A program made the translations under genes and the position numbers. This document shows, one piece after another, positions 22,634 to 34,523 of a stretch of 64,000 nucleotides of DNA. The DNA is from Nigrospora sphaerica. Its lineage: Eukaryota > Ascomycota > Sordariomycetes > Amphisphaeriales > Apiosporaceae. The notes under the pieces were generated by a model. It was not told the DNA's origin. It searched no databases and saw nothing but the letters and a program-made list of their open reading frames with translations. The stretch lies in contig JAGVVL010000015.1 of the NCBI GenBank assembly GCA_018287875.1, positions 1,612,001-1,676,000 of the forward strand, written 5' to 3'. The stretch's first letter is position 1. Each line of letters starts with the position of its first letter.

Positions 22634-25600
22634 CAGAGGATCATCCCGGCACCTGTTTCCGTTGAAAACCTTTCGACAGGAAACCCGCGGTGGTAGTGGA
22701 TGTCAGATTGAGGACCCCTAGCTGCATCGTATAGGCGCAAGGCCCGAGTAGCATGCATATAGACGCATGCCGAGCCGTAGGCTAAGCTGATTACGGGACG
22801 ACGGTCCGGAGGTCGAAGAGAACCACCCTCCGAGCCGACCCAGCGCGGAGGCTAGGCCCTTCGACTGAGAGCTGCAGTCAGCTTTCCCTGCCCATCTCGC
22901 GTCTCCACGTTACACCAAAGGCGCGGCCGACCACGCCAGCGTGCGGCACAGTCACGGAGCAGCCACTGAGCGGCGCGAGAAAACTTCGCGACGTCGCTTG
23001 GCCGTCCAGGCTGAGGCCACGGCTCTCCGTCGAAGACCCCACCGCCCGGGATCTCGGCCAGGTGCCGAAGTCGCGGCTGCCAGAAGTCACCGTCTATCTC
23101 AGAGCCAACGCGCTGCCTCGCCCTAGAGCGCGGTTTTTTTAGCCCGTAGGCTGTCCGGATGTCGCTGGGAATACGTTGGTGCAAACTCAGCTTTTGGTCG
23201 CCATCAGGCGACAGTAGGCCGAGGAATAAGCCGTGGAACCCTTAACGATTCCTGTAATTCGAGATTTCGGAAGTCTGAAGTGTTGAAAGCTATGAAGCCT
23301 CGGCCTACTTGGATTTTTAGATGATTAGTTACAACCGTCCTCATACGCCGTAAGCGTTGTTCACTTCGCTCGAGGAGCCATCAAGAGCCTATTAATCAGG
23401 TTGTTTGTCCAGCGTAACCGTGCTTTCTTAGCGTCACCGGGTCTGATTCTGCGCAAGGTCCCTAACTGAGGCGTCCTCGCTCCGGTTCCGGTATTTTCGT
23501 CGGTTGCCTGCCTTAAGCCCTGACCTTCATCCCTGAGCACAACAGGATAGTTTCCACATCAAGCAGTGGTCAAACAACGAACGCGATAACTCATTTACGA
23601 AGGATGTTATAGAACGGAGGACTGCATCACCTCTACCAGGAGCCATGAGCTCCTCTTGAAGACACCAAGCCCCGTAACGCTTCCGACATTCAGGTGCTCT
23701 CCGCCAGCTTCACTTTTGGACGATGAGAGTAGAGCCGCCGTTCGGATGAATATTCAAGGAGAAATTATTGATGAGAACGCCATGTGCCTAGCGCGGGTTT
23801 CATGTGCTCACGCGGTTGTTGAGTCAAGGTCGTCAGTGTATGTTGCCCTGCTTGTGCAGAGCTCCATCGAGACGAATGTAATGACTGGCGGGATTTCGGG
23901 ATGCACTCGGTCGTCTTTCCTTTGCTCGGCCTCTTAACGGTACGGGTTCGAAACGACAAGGGATGTGGGCCATTGAGTTAGGACCCCAATGGGCAGTTTG
24001 CTGGATGGCGAATCGATACCAATGTGGCCAAGAGCCGCGCATGAATATGCTGGGTAGGTATATGTTTATGTAGAGGTAATCTCCTAATACCCGCAAATTC
24101 TGACCGGACACGGGGGATTTGGACTCCCTCGTCATACCGCCAACTATCGAGGAAACCATCGGTTTTGGCGGTAGGCGAGGAACGGTGACGCGTGTGTAGC
24201 AGTATAGCGGCCCGGCCCGGGCGGCCACGCTGCCGTCTCTCAGATCACGTAAGTCGGGCTTCGCAGACTGTGTTCGTCGGCTTGCAGGACGCATTGGACC
24301 CATGTATAGCCCCTATGACATTGAGGGCGGCCTATAGTGGGTGGGGGCCAGTGCGTTTCTTGCCGCGCAAGCCTTTTGGCGAAGTGTTGATCAGCGACGG
24401 TTCGGCTGCGAAGCGCTGTTCCCCCGCGAGGTCGGTATCGGATGCGAGCCACGCTCATCCGGGCGAAAGTTGTTTCTCCCATTGCAAACCTATCGACGAC
24501 ACCGTCACCCGGCACCATCTCCAGTAGAAACAACAGCCAAGGGAACAATCTGTATAATCCATGCGACTTAATCGACAAGAGCGGCCCGGCTAGGGTGTCA
24601 TCCCTTGCTTGGATCGCTAAGCCCTACGAGCAGATGTCTACCTAACTAAGTCGCCTAGGTACTCCTAAGTTTGTTGATTGGCCAGATCGGGCCTCTTCAG
24701 GTTCCTATATTTAGAACGTAGCCCTCGCTTCTGGACCACCACAATAACTTTCGATGCTCTACTTACGTAGTTCCATCGTAGTTGGTGTATGCTTGCCCGG
24801 GTCCTATCGCAACTACCGAACGACGAGACATGTCGAGCCAGGCGGGCCCTATCAAAGTTTCGTTCGGCAATGCCAGCTGGAGGGGTCGGCATATGCATGT
24901 GCATCAGTCAGCATCCATCTCAACCAGAATTTACGAGTTCTGGGAGGGGGGGGGTCATTGGACAGCCGCGAATGAGAAGCTGGCTAATATGGCTGGTTCT
25001 GACAGTTATCCATTGAAAGGGGGACAGGCCTACGACCGGTTCCCCGAGAGTCACGGCATTTCCCCTCTGGCTGATAAGAGCGCCTGGTGGCAGCAACGTC
25101 GTCCAGCTGCCGGTGTTTTTTTTGGTATTATGGGAATGATGATGTGGAACGACCCATACCGTCGTAAACTTGTGCCGGAAAGGACAAGTGTCGGCGGCAT
25201 TAGCAAATGCTTCAGGTATGCAAGCCTCCAAAAGGCGAGCGCGGCCTACGGTTGCAGCCAGGACGTCTAACAGTTATATGCCCATCTCATGCGCAACCGT
25301 TTGGACGTCACACACGTCACGGGACCCCAGCCGACGACGATGTGTAACCGGCTTGCTCATGTAGGAGGATTTCCGTCCTGTCGGCATTGGGTGGACTCTG
25401 CGGAATATGCGCCGACGTCCGCTAAAGCCGTGGCCAAGCCATTACTCTTAGTAACGATTCCCACCATTCCAGGGCCCTAATGCACGACGCCAAGCCCAAC
25501 TGGCCTTGGAGCCGCTGTATTCTGGGTCTTAGGGGGGGACGCCTGGGGTGCCCGGTGCAGCCCGTCTTCCCGTTCCTCATATGATCCCTGGCAGCGGCAC

Positions 25601-25925
25601 TGATGCGGGGCGAGATACTGGGGAACTCCCCAACGTCAAAGCCGACCGGCCCCGCGAGTAACCGACTGCCCTTTGCGGCATTGGGCACGGCTCCCAATGA
25701 GGCAACTCGTCACCTTCGTCAACCATTTTGCTGCGCCATGATAAGCTTCCATGGGCCGTTCCCAGCCGAGCCCGTCTCATAAAGGACGCCCGTCCCAGGC
25801 GAGACCGTCGGGGGCCGCGCCTCAAGAGCCGTAGACCTCGTGAACAGAGAGAGCGCTGTGAGTGAGCGACTCTGCCGTCTTTGCATACCTCCTATCCATC
25901 CGTTGTCCGCACTCTGGTCCCAGTC
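22634..25925. other. 3.3 kb gene-poor region between tyrosinase and P450
   Basis: No supportable gene. The open frames are short and have no recognisable motifs, and no ordered pair of splice sites links them. Composition looks less GC-rich in 23200-24700 than in the flanking genes, so old repeat debris is possible, but I find no terminal repeats or transposase motifs. The right end contains the promoter of the P450. Confidence 0.55.
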
Positions 25926-27681
25926 ATGGAGGGCGCCATGGCTGCCGTCGGCCTGACCGATGTCCTCCTGGGCCTGGCAGCTGTCGTCACCACCTATGTT
26001 AGTCCCCTCGCCTGCGAGCGCGCCGTCCTTCACCGCTGACCCGTCCAGATCGTTTCCGTCGTCATCTACCGGCTCTACTTCCACCCACTGGCGAAACACC
26101 CCGGCCCCTTCCTGGCCAAGATTACCGATGCCCATCAACTCTACCACGCCTGGAAGGGCGACCGGCACCTCGAGTTCTGGCGCATGCATGAGACATACGG
26201 CAAGGTCGTCCGTTTCGGCCCCAACAGCCTCTCTTTCAACTCCAACACGGCCTTGAAGGACATCTACGGCTTCAAGACCAACGTGCGCAAGTCCGAGTTC
26301 TACGACGCCTTCGTGCACCCTGCCCCCAACACCCACAATGCCCGCGACAAGGCTCTGCACGCGCGAAAGCGCCGCGTTCTGTCCCACGGCTTCTCCGACA
26401 GCGCCATGAAGCAGATGGAGCGCTATATCCTCGCCAATGTACGGTCCTTCTGCGACCAGATTGGCACCGGTGCCGGCGACGAGCAGAAGGGCTGGACGCC
26501 GGCCAAGAACATGGCCGATTGGTGTAACTACCTGGCCATGGACATCCTCGGCGACTTGTGCTTCGGTAAGGCCTTCCACATGCTGGAGAAGCCCGATAAC
26601 CGCTACGCCCTGGAACTGGTGTCGCTGGCGACCACCCGGCATCTTCTGGTATGTACCCAAGGCGTGTGAAGCGACGCAGCGAGACTGACCCTGCGCAGTG
26701 CGGCACTATGCCCCTGGTTGGCAAGATCGGCCTCGACAAGGTCCTCTTCCGCCGGATTGCGGCTGGCCGCGCCAAGTACATGGCTTACAGCAAGGCCCAA
26801 TTGACGGAGCGAACCAAGCTGGGTGACGAGACGGACCGTCGCGATTTCTTCTACCACCTGCTGAAGGCCCGCGACCCCGAAACGGGCCAAGGCTTCACCA
26901 CGCCCGAACTCTGGGGCGAGTCCAACCTGCTGTAAGTACTGCCCTTCCTGTTTCTTTGGGAACGTGTGGTGGTGCAAACGGCTGACGATGCGTCAGTATC
27001 ATCGCCGGGTCTGATACTACCTCAACGGCCATGGCTGCGACCTTCTTCTACCTGGCGCGCAACGCCGCCGCTCTCCAGAAAGCCACCGAAGAGATCCGTG
27101 GCGCATTCGACAACGTGGAGGACATCCAGCAGGGACAGAAGCTCAACTCGTGTACATACCTCCGGGCCTGCATCGACGAGGCTATGCGCATGTCCCCCTC
27201 TGTCGGCGGGATCCCTCCGCGCGAGGTGCTGCAAGGAGGCGTAACCATTGACGGCGTCTTCGTCCCCGAAGGCACTGTTGTCGGAACTCCCCACTACACC
27301 ATCCACCACAACCCCGAGTACTACCCCGAGCCCTTCCTCTACAACCCCGACCGCTGGGTATTGGGCTCGCACAAGAGCCCCCAAGGCTATGGCGAGTACA
27401 CCATCAGCGAGTCTGATATTACCCGGGCCCAGAGCGCATTTTGCCCTTTCTCCATCGGGCCCCGTGGGTGCATCGGCAAGGGCCTGGCTTACATCGAGAT
27501 GTCGACCACTCTGGCGAGAGTACTCTACCTGTACGACCTGCGGAAGGCAGCGGGGCCTGACCCGTCCGAGGGCAACAAGAACTTGGAATGGGGAAGACAG
27601 CGTGAGAGCGAGTTTCAGCTGATCGACCAGTTCACAAGCTTGAAGCACGGCCCCCTGATCGAGTTCAGGAAGCGCGTTTAA
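25926..27681 (+). CDS. Cytochrome P450 monooxygenase
   Basis: Membrane-bound haem monooxygenase of the fungal microsomal type. Exons 25926-25997, 26049-26648, 26699-26931 and 26997-27681 encode 529 residues. An N-terminal membrane anchor (about residues 5-32) leads into IYRLYFHPLAKHPGPF, the proline-rich hinge. The I-helix oxygen-activation motif is AGSDTT (305-310), the K-helix ExxR is Glu363-Arg366, NPDRW is the PERF-like segment, and the haem loop is FSIGPRGCIG with Cys460. Introns are 51, 50 and 65 nt, each with GT...AG and a CTGAC-like branch. Overall similarity is to CYP65-like clans that include isotrichodermin hydroxylase and benzoate hydroxylase-like enzymes; the substrate cannot be deduced. 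It follows the tyrosinase by 3.4 kb on the opposite strand, with no biosynthetic backbone gene nearby. Confidence 0.95.
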
Positions 27682-29046
27682 GCGAGGTTGCTGGAAAAGT
27701 ACTGCCACCCACAATAGAACCACGTGATGTGACGTTGGTTCAAATTCTCATAGAATCGTACTGTTTGTCGCGATCTAAAGGTTACCCCGGCTAAATTGTT
27801 AGGCTATCTGCCTTGATGACAGTATAATTCCTTTTGCAAGGTAGTATATCAACCGTACATTACCAAACTCGCTACCGCCCACGGGTATTTGTTTATCACT
27901 TGAGGTTGTAGCTGGCATGTACGTTGCCCGGACATGACTCTGAATCCTCAGAACCTAGTGAAGCCCAGGAGCCAACCCGCGTATGAAAAAAACCACAATC
28001 GTTGCGACTGCACACAAGCATGCCCACGAGGAAAAAACTTGCAGCGCCGATGCCGAAGGTCCTTTGCTTTTTGTACCACCGGGAAACGCAGGCCGGTCAA
28101 GTTACGGCGCAGATTGGCTTCCAATGGAGACCGTGAATTTCCCCGGCGTCATAGGTATCGCTATGTTATACCGGATGCCGGTAAAGTCCGGCACATGCCC
28201 GGTCCGTTACGGACCGAGGAACACCTCCGGACTGCCAAGGACTGACAAGGGCATGGTAATCGTTTGATTTGATACGATGGGGTCGCTAGGGCGGGCAAGA
28301 TTCACCTCTGAGGTCTCGTGATGGTGTAAAGGCTCCATTTCTCCGCATTGCCCTGGCGCTGGTCACCGCTCGTCACCCTGGCAGCCGCCAGATCTGATCC
28401 TACCTTCCGTTTTCCACATCTTCTCCGCCTGGGCGCCACCTTGTCATGGGAAAGCATCCGTGCTATGAACTCGTCATTGACGGAACAATACGAGCCCGGG
28501 GAAGTCAAACAATGAAAGAATGTCTCGGCGCCAAAGGCCCTGGAAACACGATGGCACCACCGGTGTAAGTGGAGAGGATCTGCCGGTATAGATCAATGGA
28601 CTGCGGGGAAGTTTCCCCACTACCAAGCTGGCATCGCTCGCGGCTGACGCAGTCGACAGGCACGCCTGCCATACTGCGTACAGGCGGCCATCTCCAACAT
28701 GGGGCACACGCGCTGAGGAGTAGGGGTATACGCCCCGTTGGGGAAAGGCAGTAGATATGCAGCTTCTCCACACAGCTCCAAAGGGGTATCTCGGCCCGCA
28801 CGCCTGTGGCAAGGGGATGCGCGCAAAACTTGCTCGAGATACCTTGGAGGGTAGGTGGTGACGTGACATTTCGGCCCTTCGCCGATACATGTGACGGGGG
28901 CCCTCGGGTGCTGCCGAGTCCCACCGGTGCCTGGGAGACGCTCGATCGTCCCTCGAAGAGACGTACATAAGAGGCGGACGCCCGGCGTGGCTGGCGCTTT
29001 GGAGCCTCTTCCGAAGCAGGTGCAGTAGACCACATCAGCCGCCGCG
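27682..29046. other. Intergenic region between P450 and GH5 genes
   Basis: This 1.4 kb carries the P450 3' UTR and the GH5 promoter. I see no gene. Two small perfect hairpins sit close together at 28177-28192 (5 bp stem) and 28201-28215 (6 bp stem, 3 nt loop). Upstream of the GH5 start there is only a weak TATA-like word (ACATAAGAGG near 28965). Confidence 0.6.
28177..28215. repeat. Pair of small perfect hairpins
   Basis: GCCGG at 28177-28181 pairs with CCGGC at 28188-28192. GGTCCG at 28201-28206 pairs with CGGACC at 28210-28215 across the loop TTA. They lie in non-coding DNA about 0.5 kb downstream of the P450 stop, too far for a terminator of that gene to be claimed. Confidence 0.5.
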
Positions 29047-30336
29047 ATGAAATCGACTCTCAAGACCACCTTCCTCTCGCTGCTCGCAGCCAGCGGCAGC
29101 TTCTTCGAGGCTGCCGGGGCGCGGAGTATCCCACGAGCCGACGCCTGGCCATACGCACCCTTTGTCACCGCGGGCCGCGACATCAAGGACACCCAGGGCC
29201 GCAAGGTGGTCTACGCCGGTGCCAATTGGTCGGGCCACGGTGAGGTCATGATCCCCGAGGGCCTGCAGTACCAATCGGTCGAGACCATCGTGACCAAGAT
29301 GAAGAGCATTGGCATCAACTCGATCCGCTTGACGTACGCCATCGAAATGGTCGACCAGATCTACGGCAACGACGGCGTGGACATCCCGCTGTCCACGGCC
29401 TTTGTGGAGGGTCTGGGGTCGGAGAACGGCACCAGGGTCCTCGGTCAGGTCCTGGCCAACAACCCGTCCTTCACCGAGAGCACGACGAGGCTGCAAGTTT
29501 TTGACGCCATCGCGGCCGAGTGTGCACGACAGGAGATCTACGTCCACCTGGACAACCACATGTCGAGCGGCGAGTGGTGCTGCAGCGGCACCGACGGCAA
29601 CTCTTGGTTCAACGACGAGTTCTTCGACGTAGCCAACTGGACGCGCGGCCTGTCCTTCATGGCCACGCACGCGCAGTCGTGGCCGGCGCTCGTCTCCATG
29701 TCGCTCCGCAACGAGCTCCGCAGCCCCGAGAACGACGCGGAGCTCAAGGCGTCGTCGTACAACTGGAGCGACTGGTACAAGTTCATCAAACAGGGCACCG
29801 AGGCCATCCACTCAGCCAACCAGGACGTGCTCATCTTCCTGTCGGGCCTCAACTACGACACGACCCTGACGCCTGTCGTCCGCGGCACGGCGCTCACGCC
29901 CGGCAACGAGACCTTCGACCTCGCCGACTTTGAGGGCTACACCGACAAGATCGTCCTCGAGCTGCACAACTACAGCAACGACGCCGCTGACTGTGCCGGC
30001 CTGCAGAGCAGCCTGAGCGGCCAGGGCTACGAGGCCATGGACCCCGACAACGCGGCGACGGCCAACGTTTTCCCCGTGGTGTTGACCGAGTGGGGTTTCA
30101 ACATGGAGGGCGATGACTGGAAGGGCGTCTACGCCACCTGCATCGGCGACTACATGACGCGTCTGAAGGCCGGCTGGTTCATCTGGGTCCTGTCGGGCAG
30201 CTACTATGTGCGTTCGGGCACCCAGGACTTCGACGAGACCTGGGGCTTGATGAACCACGACTGGTCGGAGTGGAGGAGCCTTGATTTCATCGAGGGCGGC
30301 TTCATCCCCCTGATTGAAGGCACGGCCTCGCCGTAG
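29047..30336 (+). CDS. Secreted glycoside hydrolase family 5 (cellulase-fold) protein
   Basis: Intronless gene of 429 residues with an N-terminal signal peptide (hydrophobic core LKTTFLSLLAASGSFF, cleavage near AAGA), so secreted. It shows the GH5 TIM-barrel landmarks: SIRLTYAIEMVD after strand 3 with Arg94, VHLDNHMSSGEWCC on strand 4, the acid/base Glu223 in SLRNELR, His307 in LELHNYS, and nucleophile Glu348 in VVLTEWGFN followed by GWFIWVLSGSYYVR. Both catalytic Glu are intact. Likely substrates are plant or fungal beta-glucans or related beta-linked glycans; subfamily and substrate cannot be fixed by eye. There is no carbohydrate-binding module. Several Asn-X-Ser/Thr sites agree with secretion. 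The start is the first ATG before the signal peptide, preceded by a purine at -3. Confidence 0.93.
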   Translation: MKSTLKTTFLSLLAASGSFFEAAGARSIPRADAWPYAPFVTAGRDIKDTQGRKVVYAGANWSGHGEVMIPEGLQYQSVETIVTKMKSIGINSIRLTYAIEMVDQIYGNDGVDIPLSTAFVEGLGSENGTRVLGQVLANNPSFTESTTRLQVFDAIAAECARQEIYVHLDNHMSSGEWCCSGTDGNSWFNDEFFDVANWTRGLSFMATHAQSWPALVSMSLRNELRSPENDAELKASSYNWSDWYKFIKQGTEAIHSANQDVLIFLSGLNYDTTLTPVVRGTALTPGNETFDLADFEGYTDKIVLELHNYSNDAADCAGLQSSLSGQGYEAMDPDNAATANVFPVVLTEWGFNMEGDDWKGVYATCIGDYMTRLKAGWFIWVLSGSYYVRSGTQDFDETWGLMNHDWSEWRSLDFIEGGFIPLIEGTASP

Positions 30337-30947
30337 ATAGGTAGACCAGTACCAGCAACCTAGCCTCTGCCGTGGTCGCAACCGGGGACCGGTATTATTC
30401 CGTAGTAGTAGCATCAATAGACAATACCCAGGTCCAGGATCCATTGGCCCGTCGTGACTTGAATCTGTAGAATGTGAGAAGCGAAGAGCAGAACACTCCC
30501 ATACGTGACGGGGTGCTGGGCCGTCCAAGTATGGAAGGTAAATATTCTGATTGATGCTCGAGGTGACTCTTCAAAAGTCTAATTACATCCATAACGACCA
30601 TAAGTTGCGAAGCAGTTCGGGGATGAAGGGCAAAACAGAGAGAACGAACACGGGACATCAGATTAAGGTAAGTACCAAGCCAAGGGAAGGATAATGCAAA
30701 TGCAGTACCTACAAAAAGTACTGGGGCACCCGCTGGAGGCGGTGGCTAGTGGCGGCGGCGGATCAACGTTAGCGGCTTTGGGCCCTGGCAGCCGATGGGC
30801 AACTGCGGTTGGGATTGTTTCCTCGGCGCGACCTGGGAATGCAAGGCTGCGGAAAGGCTGCCTGCCTGTCTGCTTGTTGCTTCTCCTCCATCCATTCCGA
30901 CCGTCCAGCCAGGCTCGCCTGGCCAAACCAACCCAGTATATAGGACC
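30337..30947. other. Intergenic region between GH5 and nucleoporin genes
   Basis: A 611 bp non-coding gap between two plus-strand genes. It holds the GH5 3' UTR and the promoter of the nucleoporin gene. A TATATA at 30937-30942 lies only about 6 bp before the nucleoporin ATG, too close to serve as its TATA box. No gene seen. Confidence 0.6.
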
Positions 30948-33034
30948 ATGGCACCGCTGTGCAAGTTCTATCAGCAGGGGACTTGTCGAAATGGCAGTAA
31001 GTGCTCTCGTCTCCGGCCCTCCTCTGCGCGTCGCGCATCCACAGGCAGTGCCCTCTTGCTGCCTTATGTATGGACTGCCTGCTGGGCGCGATCCTGCCAC
31101 AGTTGAGCTCACCATGCGATTATTAGACAACTGCCGTTTCGAGCACCCGGGGAGCTCGACCAACCCGTTTGGGGGCGCCAACAGCAACCGATTCGGCGCG
31201 CTGAGCTCGGGCGGAGGCGGCGGTAGCAACAACCGGGACGCCCAGTCCAGATACCGGTTCACCAAAGAGTCCGTTAGAGTCGACTTGACCGATGAGCGTC
31301 CCTGGTGGATATTGTCGTCCTACGGCCCCGGAAAGGAAGCGCCCGACCAGTTGTTCGGTGGCTACCCGCAAGAGCAGAGCTTCGAAGAGATCAGGCTGCT
31401 GGTTCAGAGTGCCCCGAATCCGCAAGAAGCAGTATGTCGCAACGCCCGACCGCTCCGTCGTACTCCTCCCCTTGCTAAACCCCCCATAGCTCCAAGGCGT
31501 CCAGTCGCTATACCAGCAAGCCGAGCAGCAGATACAGAACTCCTTGAAAAACCTCGAAGGCATCGAGCAGTTCATGTTCGAGGCCGAGAGTAAGCACCCG
31601 AATCGGAAAGACATATGCGCACAGAACTCGCTCCAGGGCGGCGGTACCGGTGTATTCGCAGTGGGCAACACTTCGGGTGGCTTTTCTTCCAACCCGTTCG
31701 GCTCTGCGCCCGCCGCGAGCCAGAATCCCTTCTCAGCCGGCAACACATCCGGCGCCTTCGGGGCCCCTTCCACAACAAGCGCCTTTGGCCAGCCCTCGGC
31801 GTTAGGACAAACTGGGGGGTCGGCTTTTGGGCAGCCCTCTCAGCTTGGCAGTACGGGTGGCTCGGCCTTTGGGCAGCCGTCGCAACTGGGTAGTACGGGA
31901 GGCTCAGCTTTTGGCCAACCGTCACAGCTCGGCAACGCTGGCGGTTCAGCCTTTGGTCAACCGTCCCAACTAGGTGGCGGTGGCTCCGCCTTCGGGCAGC
32001 CTTCGCAGCTGGGAAGTACCGGAGGCTCAGCGTTTGGACAACCTTCACAGATGGGCATGGCTGGAGGTTCGGCATTCGGACAACCCTCGCAACTGGGAAG
32101 CACGGGCGGATCGGCATTCGGTCAACCGTCACAACCTGGCAATACAGGCGGTTCAGCCTTTGGACAGCCCTCACAACTGGGAAACACGGGCGGATCGGCA
32201 TTCGGTCAGCCCTCACAACTAGGCAGTACAAGCGGCTCGGCTTTCGGACAAGCTTCCTCCTTGGGGGCGAAGCCCAATCCTTTCGGCGCGCCTTCGGGTC
32301 CGTCGCCTTTTGCACAAGCTGCCCAGCAACCGACGAGCGCCTTTGGGCAACCGTCTGGACTCGGCCAGAAACCGAATCCCTTCGGCACCCCTTCGCCCAG
32401 CCCCTTCGGCGCCGCAGCCCCTTCACAGAATACAGCAGCAGCACCGAGCCCGTTCGGGCAGCCCGCGCAGCCCGCTTCAGGTTTCGGCCAACCAGCAGCG
32501 CCGAACCCCTTTTCATCGGGTGCCGCGCCTTCGGATCAGTCAATGGACACGTCTGGTCCAGCGCAACCGAGCGCGCCGTCCAATCCGTTTGGTCAACCCA
32601 CCACGAACGGGTTTGGCAGTGCAAACAATAACCCATTCGGGCAGCCCGCGGCACAGCCTTCCCAGGCTACACAACCGGCCGCTGCGCCAACTAAAGGCGG
32701 ACCGGGCAACCCCTATCCACCAAATAGCACGAAGCAGCACCCACCCCTGGAGTCATATGCCACACATATGGGCGCGAAACTGATCCGCTTCAACAACCAG
32801 CCCGTTATGTACAAAGACGAAGTACCGGGGCTGCGGAAGCCGGATGGCTCGTGGAGCAAGATTTGGTTTCCCAACGGGCCGCCTGCCTACTACCGAGATA
32901 CAGAACCCCTGGACCCTGCCACGTACACGGACGAGGTCAAGAAAGCGTATGCGGACATGCACGCAAATGGACGCTTCTTGGGCGCTATGCCTGAAGTGCC
33001 ACCAATGAGGGAGGATTGCGTTTGGAACTTTTAG
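30948..33034 (+). CDS. nup42: CCCH zinc finger FG nucleoporin (Nup42/Amo1 type)
   Basis: Predicted cytoplasmic-face nuclear pore protein acting with Gle1 in mRNA export. Exons 30948-30996, 31127-31431 and 31490-33034 encode 632 residues. A single CCCH finger opens the protein (Cys5-x7-Cys13-x5-Cys-x3-His), split by the 130 nt first intron. A conserved region follows (RPWWILSSYGPGKEAP, then EEIRLLVQS and a coiled LYQQAEQQIQ segment). Then comes a long FG/GLFG-poor domain made of 13-14-residue GSAFGQPSQLG repeats and other NPFG or SPFG motifs. The C-terminus (HMGAKLIRFNNQPV to MREDCVWNF) is conserved in this fungal family and is the likely Gle1-binding part. A GTAAGC at 31590 could be a further donor, but I read through it because the HPNR segment looks conserved. 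The start context is ACCATGG. Confidence 0.88.
31817..32275 (+). repeat. 42 bp minisatellite encoding FG repeats, 11 units
   Basis: Eleven head-to-tail units, ten of 42 bp and one of 39 bp, encode variants of GSAFGQPSQLGSTG. Synonymous third positions vary between units, so the array is old or under selection at the protein level, while some units are nearly identical and point to recent unequal exchange. Confidence 0.9.
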
Positions 33035-33550
33035 AACATGGGAGGAAAAGCGTTCTTGTCTGGCTCCAATGGATAGGTTGGAAACGCGCCGAGACGCGCG
33101 TGCCACACGCATTGTACCACCAGGCGTTGCGAATGGACAGCGATGCGAATGATCGAAACAAGTTTATACCCTATTTTTGGCGTAGCTGCAGATATGTGCT
33201 TGCCCCTGAAACTGGGCATTGGTTTAATGCCACAGAGGCGCATGAGCAAAGGGGGTCACTCAGTAGGTATTCAAGAAATACATGGCTTACAAGGACCAAA
33301 GTGCCCTAGTCGGAGACCCTCTTCACCGTGACGCGGCAAGTGATGAAAACAACCTCAGGGGGGATGCGCTACAGAGTCCCGCTTACGAAGAATGGTCCGC
33401 GGGGCGAGAATGCGCATGGTATGGTTGTCAACGCCGTGGTATTCCTAAGTCTATCTAGATTGCTCAGAACTCCATCGGCATCGGCTCTTCGTGCCCGGCT
33501 GGGTTTCACGCCAGCCGGTTTCCATCGGCCAATCGTAGGGCAGGACGCAT
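33035..33550. other. Convergent 3' region of nucleoporin and RPS20
   Basis: This 516 bp lies between the stop codons of two converging genes and should contain both 3' UTRs and polyadenylation sites. I see no gene in it and no clear conserved element. Confidence 0.65.
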
Positions 33551-34014
33551 TTAAGCGGCAATGGTGACCTCGACCTCGACACCGGCCTCGATGTTGACAA
33601 TGATCTGCTTGACGATCTCGGTGGGGGCCGTCAGGCTGGGGAGGAGCGCGTCAGTATTTCGCAGGTCGCGCGGCGGGCAGGGGCACATACTCGATGAGGC
33701 GCTTGTGGATGCGCAGCTCGTACATGTCCCAGGTCTTGGAACCCTCACCGCAAGGGGTCTTGCGGGTGGTGACCTTGAGGTTCTTGGTGGGCAGGCGGAC
33801 GGGGCCCTTGACCTTGAGGTCCTTGCTCTTGGCGCGCTCGAGGAGCTCGGCGCAGACCTTCTCAAGGGACTGGACCTTACGGGAAGTAAGGGTGATACGC
33901 TGCGATGCCGGGTCAGTTGGGAAGGCCTTCTCTGGCTGGGGGGCGCGGGCGACGTACGATGCGGTGGGTCTTGGCGGCCTCACCGACGTCCTTGTCAGCC
34001 TTGTTGTAAGACAT
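33551..34014 (-). CDS. rps20: 40S ribosomal protein S20 (uS10)
   Basis: Small-subunit ribosomal protein of the uS10 family. Three exons (34014-33958, 33899-33691, 33635-33551) encode 116 residues, the normal size. The sequence matches the family through its length: [19 protein letters not shown], then [54 protein letters not shown], ending [16 protein letters not shown]. Introns of 58 and 55 nt start GTACGT and GTATGT; introns in ribosomal protein genes are usual in fungi. Third positions are strongly C-biased (for example AAG, ACC, GTC), as expected for high expression. It is divergent from the CUE-domain gene across a 509 bp promoter and convergent with the nucleoporin gene. Confidence 0.97.
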
Positions 34015-34523
34015 GTTGATGGCGATGGATGACGAGCTTGTGAAGAGCTGTAGATGATGCTGCTGCTGCTGCTACCTTCCGACTCGAACGGTGTGCGTTA
34101 CGGTTACGTGAGAAGGTACGGAATCGGCGAGATTGCTTGACGAGTGCTGCGAGTGGAAGTTCGGGATCGCGAAGCCCCAATGAAAAGTTCGCGGTTTTTC
34201 GCAGGCTGGCCAAGTGTGGGGTGGATTTTGCGCGCGGGCGTAGGGTTTTGGAATACGGGCCAATCGCAGGGGAGATCGGGCGGGGGTGGAGATCCTGACC
34301 ACACTAAGCCTTTTCCGGCCAAATGCGGTCCGGACCCACCCTTGAGCTCACATGGTGGATGATTCACCCGGCGAACCGGATAGGTCATCGCCAAACGGAA
34401 GCGGCTGCCATGGCGAGGCCTCGTCAGGTCATAGATAACTCGCCGGGACCGACTCTCAGGCCAGGGCTGCACGCTTCTGCTTACTTTCACTCATAGCCCA
34501 AAGTCTCGCAGGGTTTTGCCGCC
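34015..34523. promoter_or_regulatory. Shared bidirectional promoter of RPS20 and the CUE gene
   Basis: The start codons of two divergent genes are 509 bp apart, so both promoters and 5' UTRs are here. A short TGC/GCA run lies at 34060-34070, in the probable RPS20 5' leader. No TATA box is evident. Confidence 0.7.

Noticed and set aside
23200..24700. Possible RIP-degraded transposon
   Set aside because: The composition looks less GC-rich, but there are no terminal repeats, no target-site duplication and no relic of transposase or reverse transcriptase that I can see; a RIP index and repeat search would be needed.
31590..31661. Possible extra 72 nt intron in the nucleoporin gene
   Set aside because: A GTAAGC donor and an in-frame AG exist, but the segment reads as conserved-looking protein (HPNRKDIC) and nearer AGs break the frame; kept as coding, though retention or skipping cannot be excluded.
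31572..32654. 360-codon frame antisense to the FG repeats
   Set aside because: Its repetitive Arg/Leu-rich translation simply mirrors the 42 bp minisatellite on the other strand.
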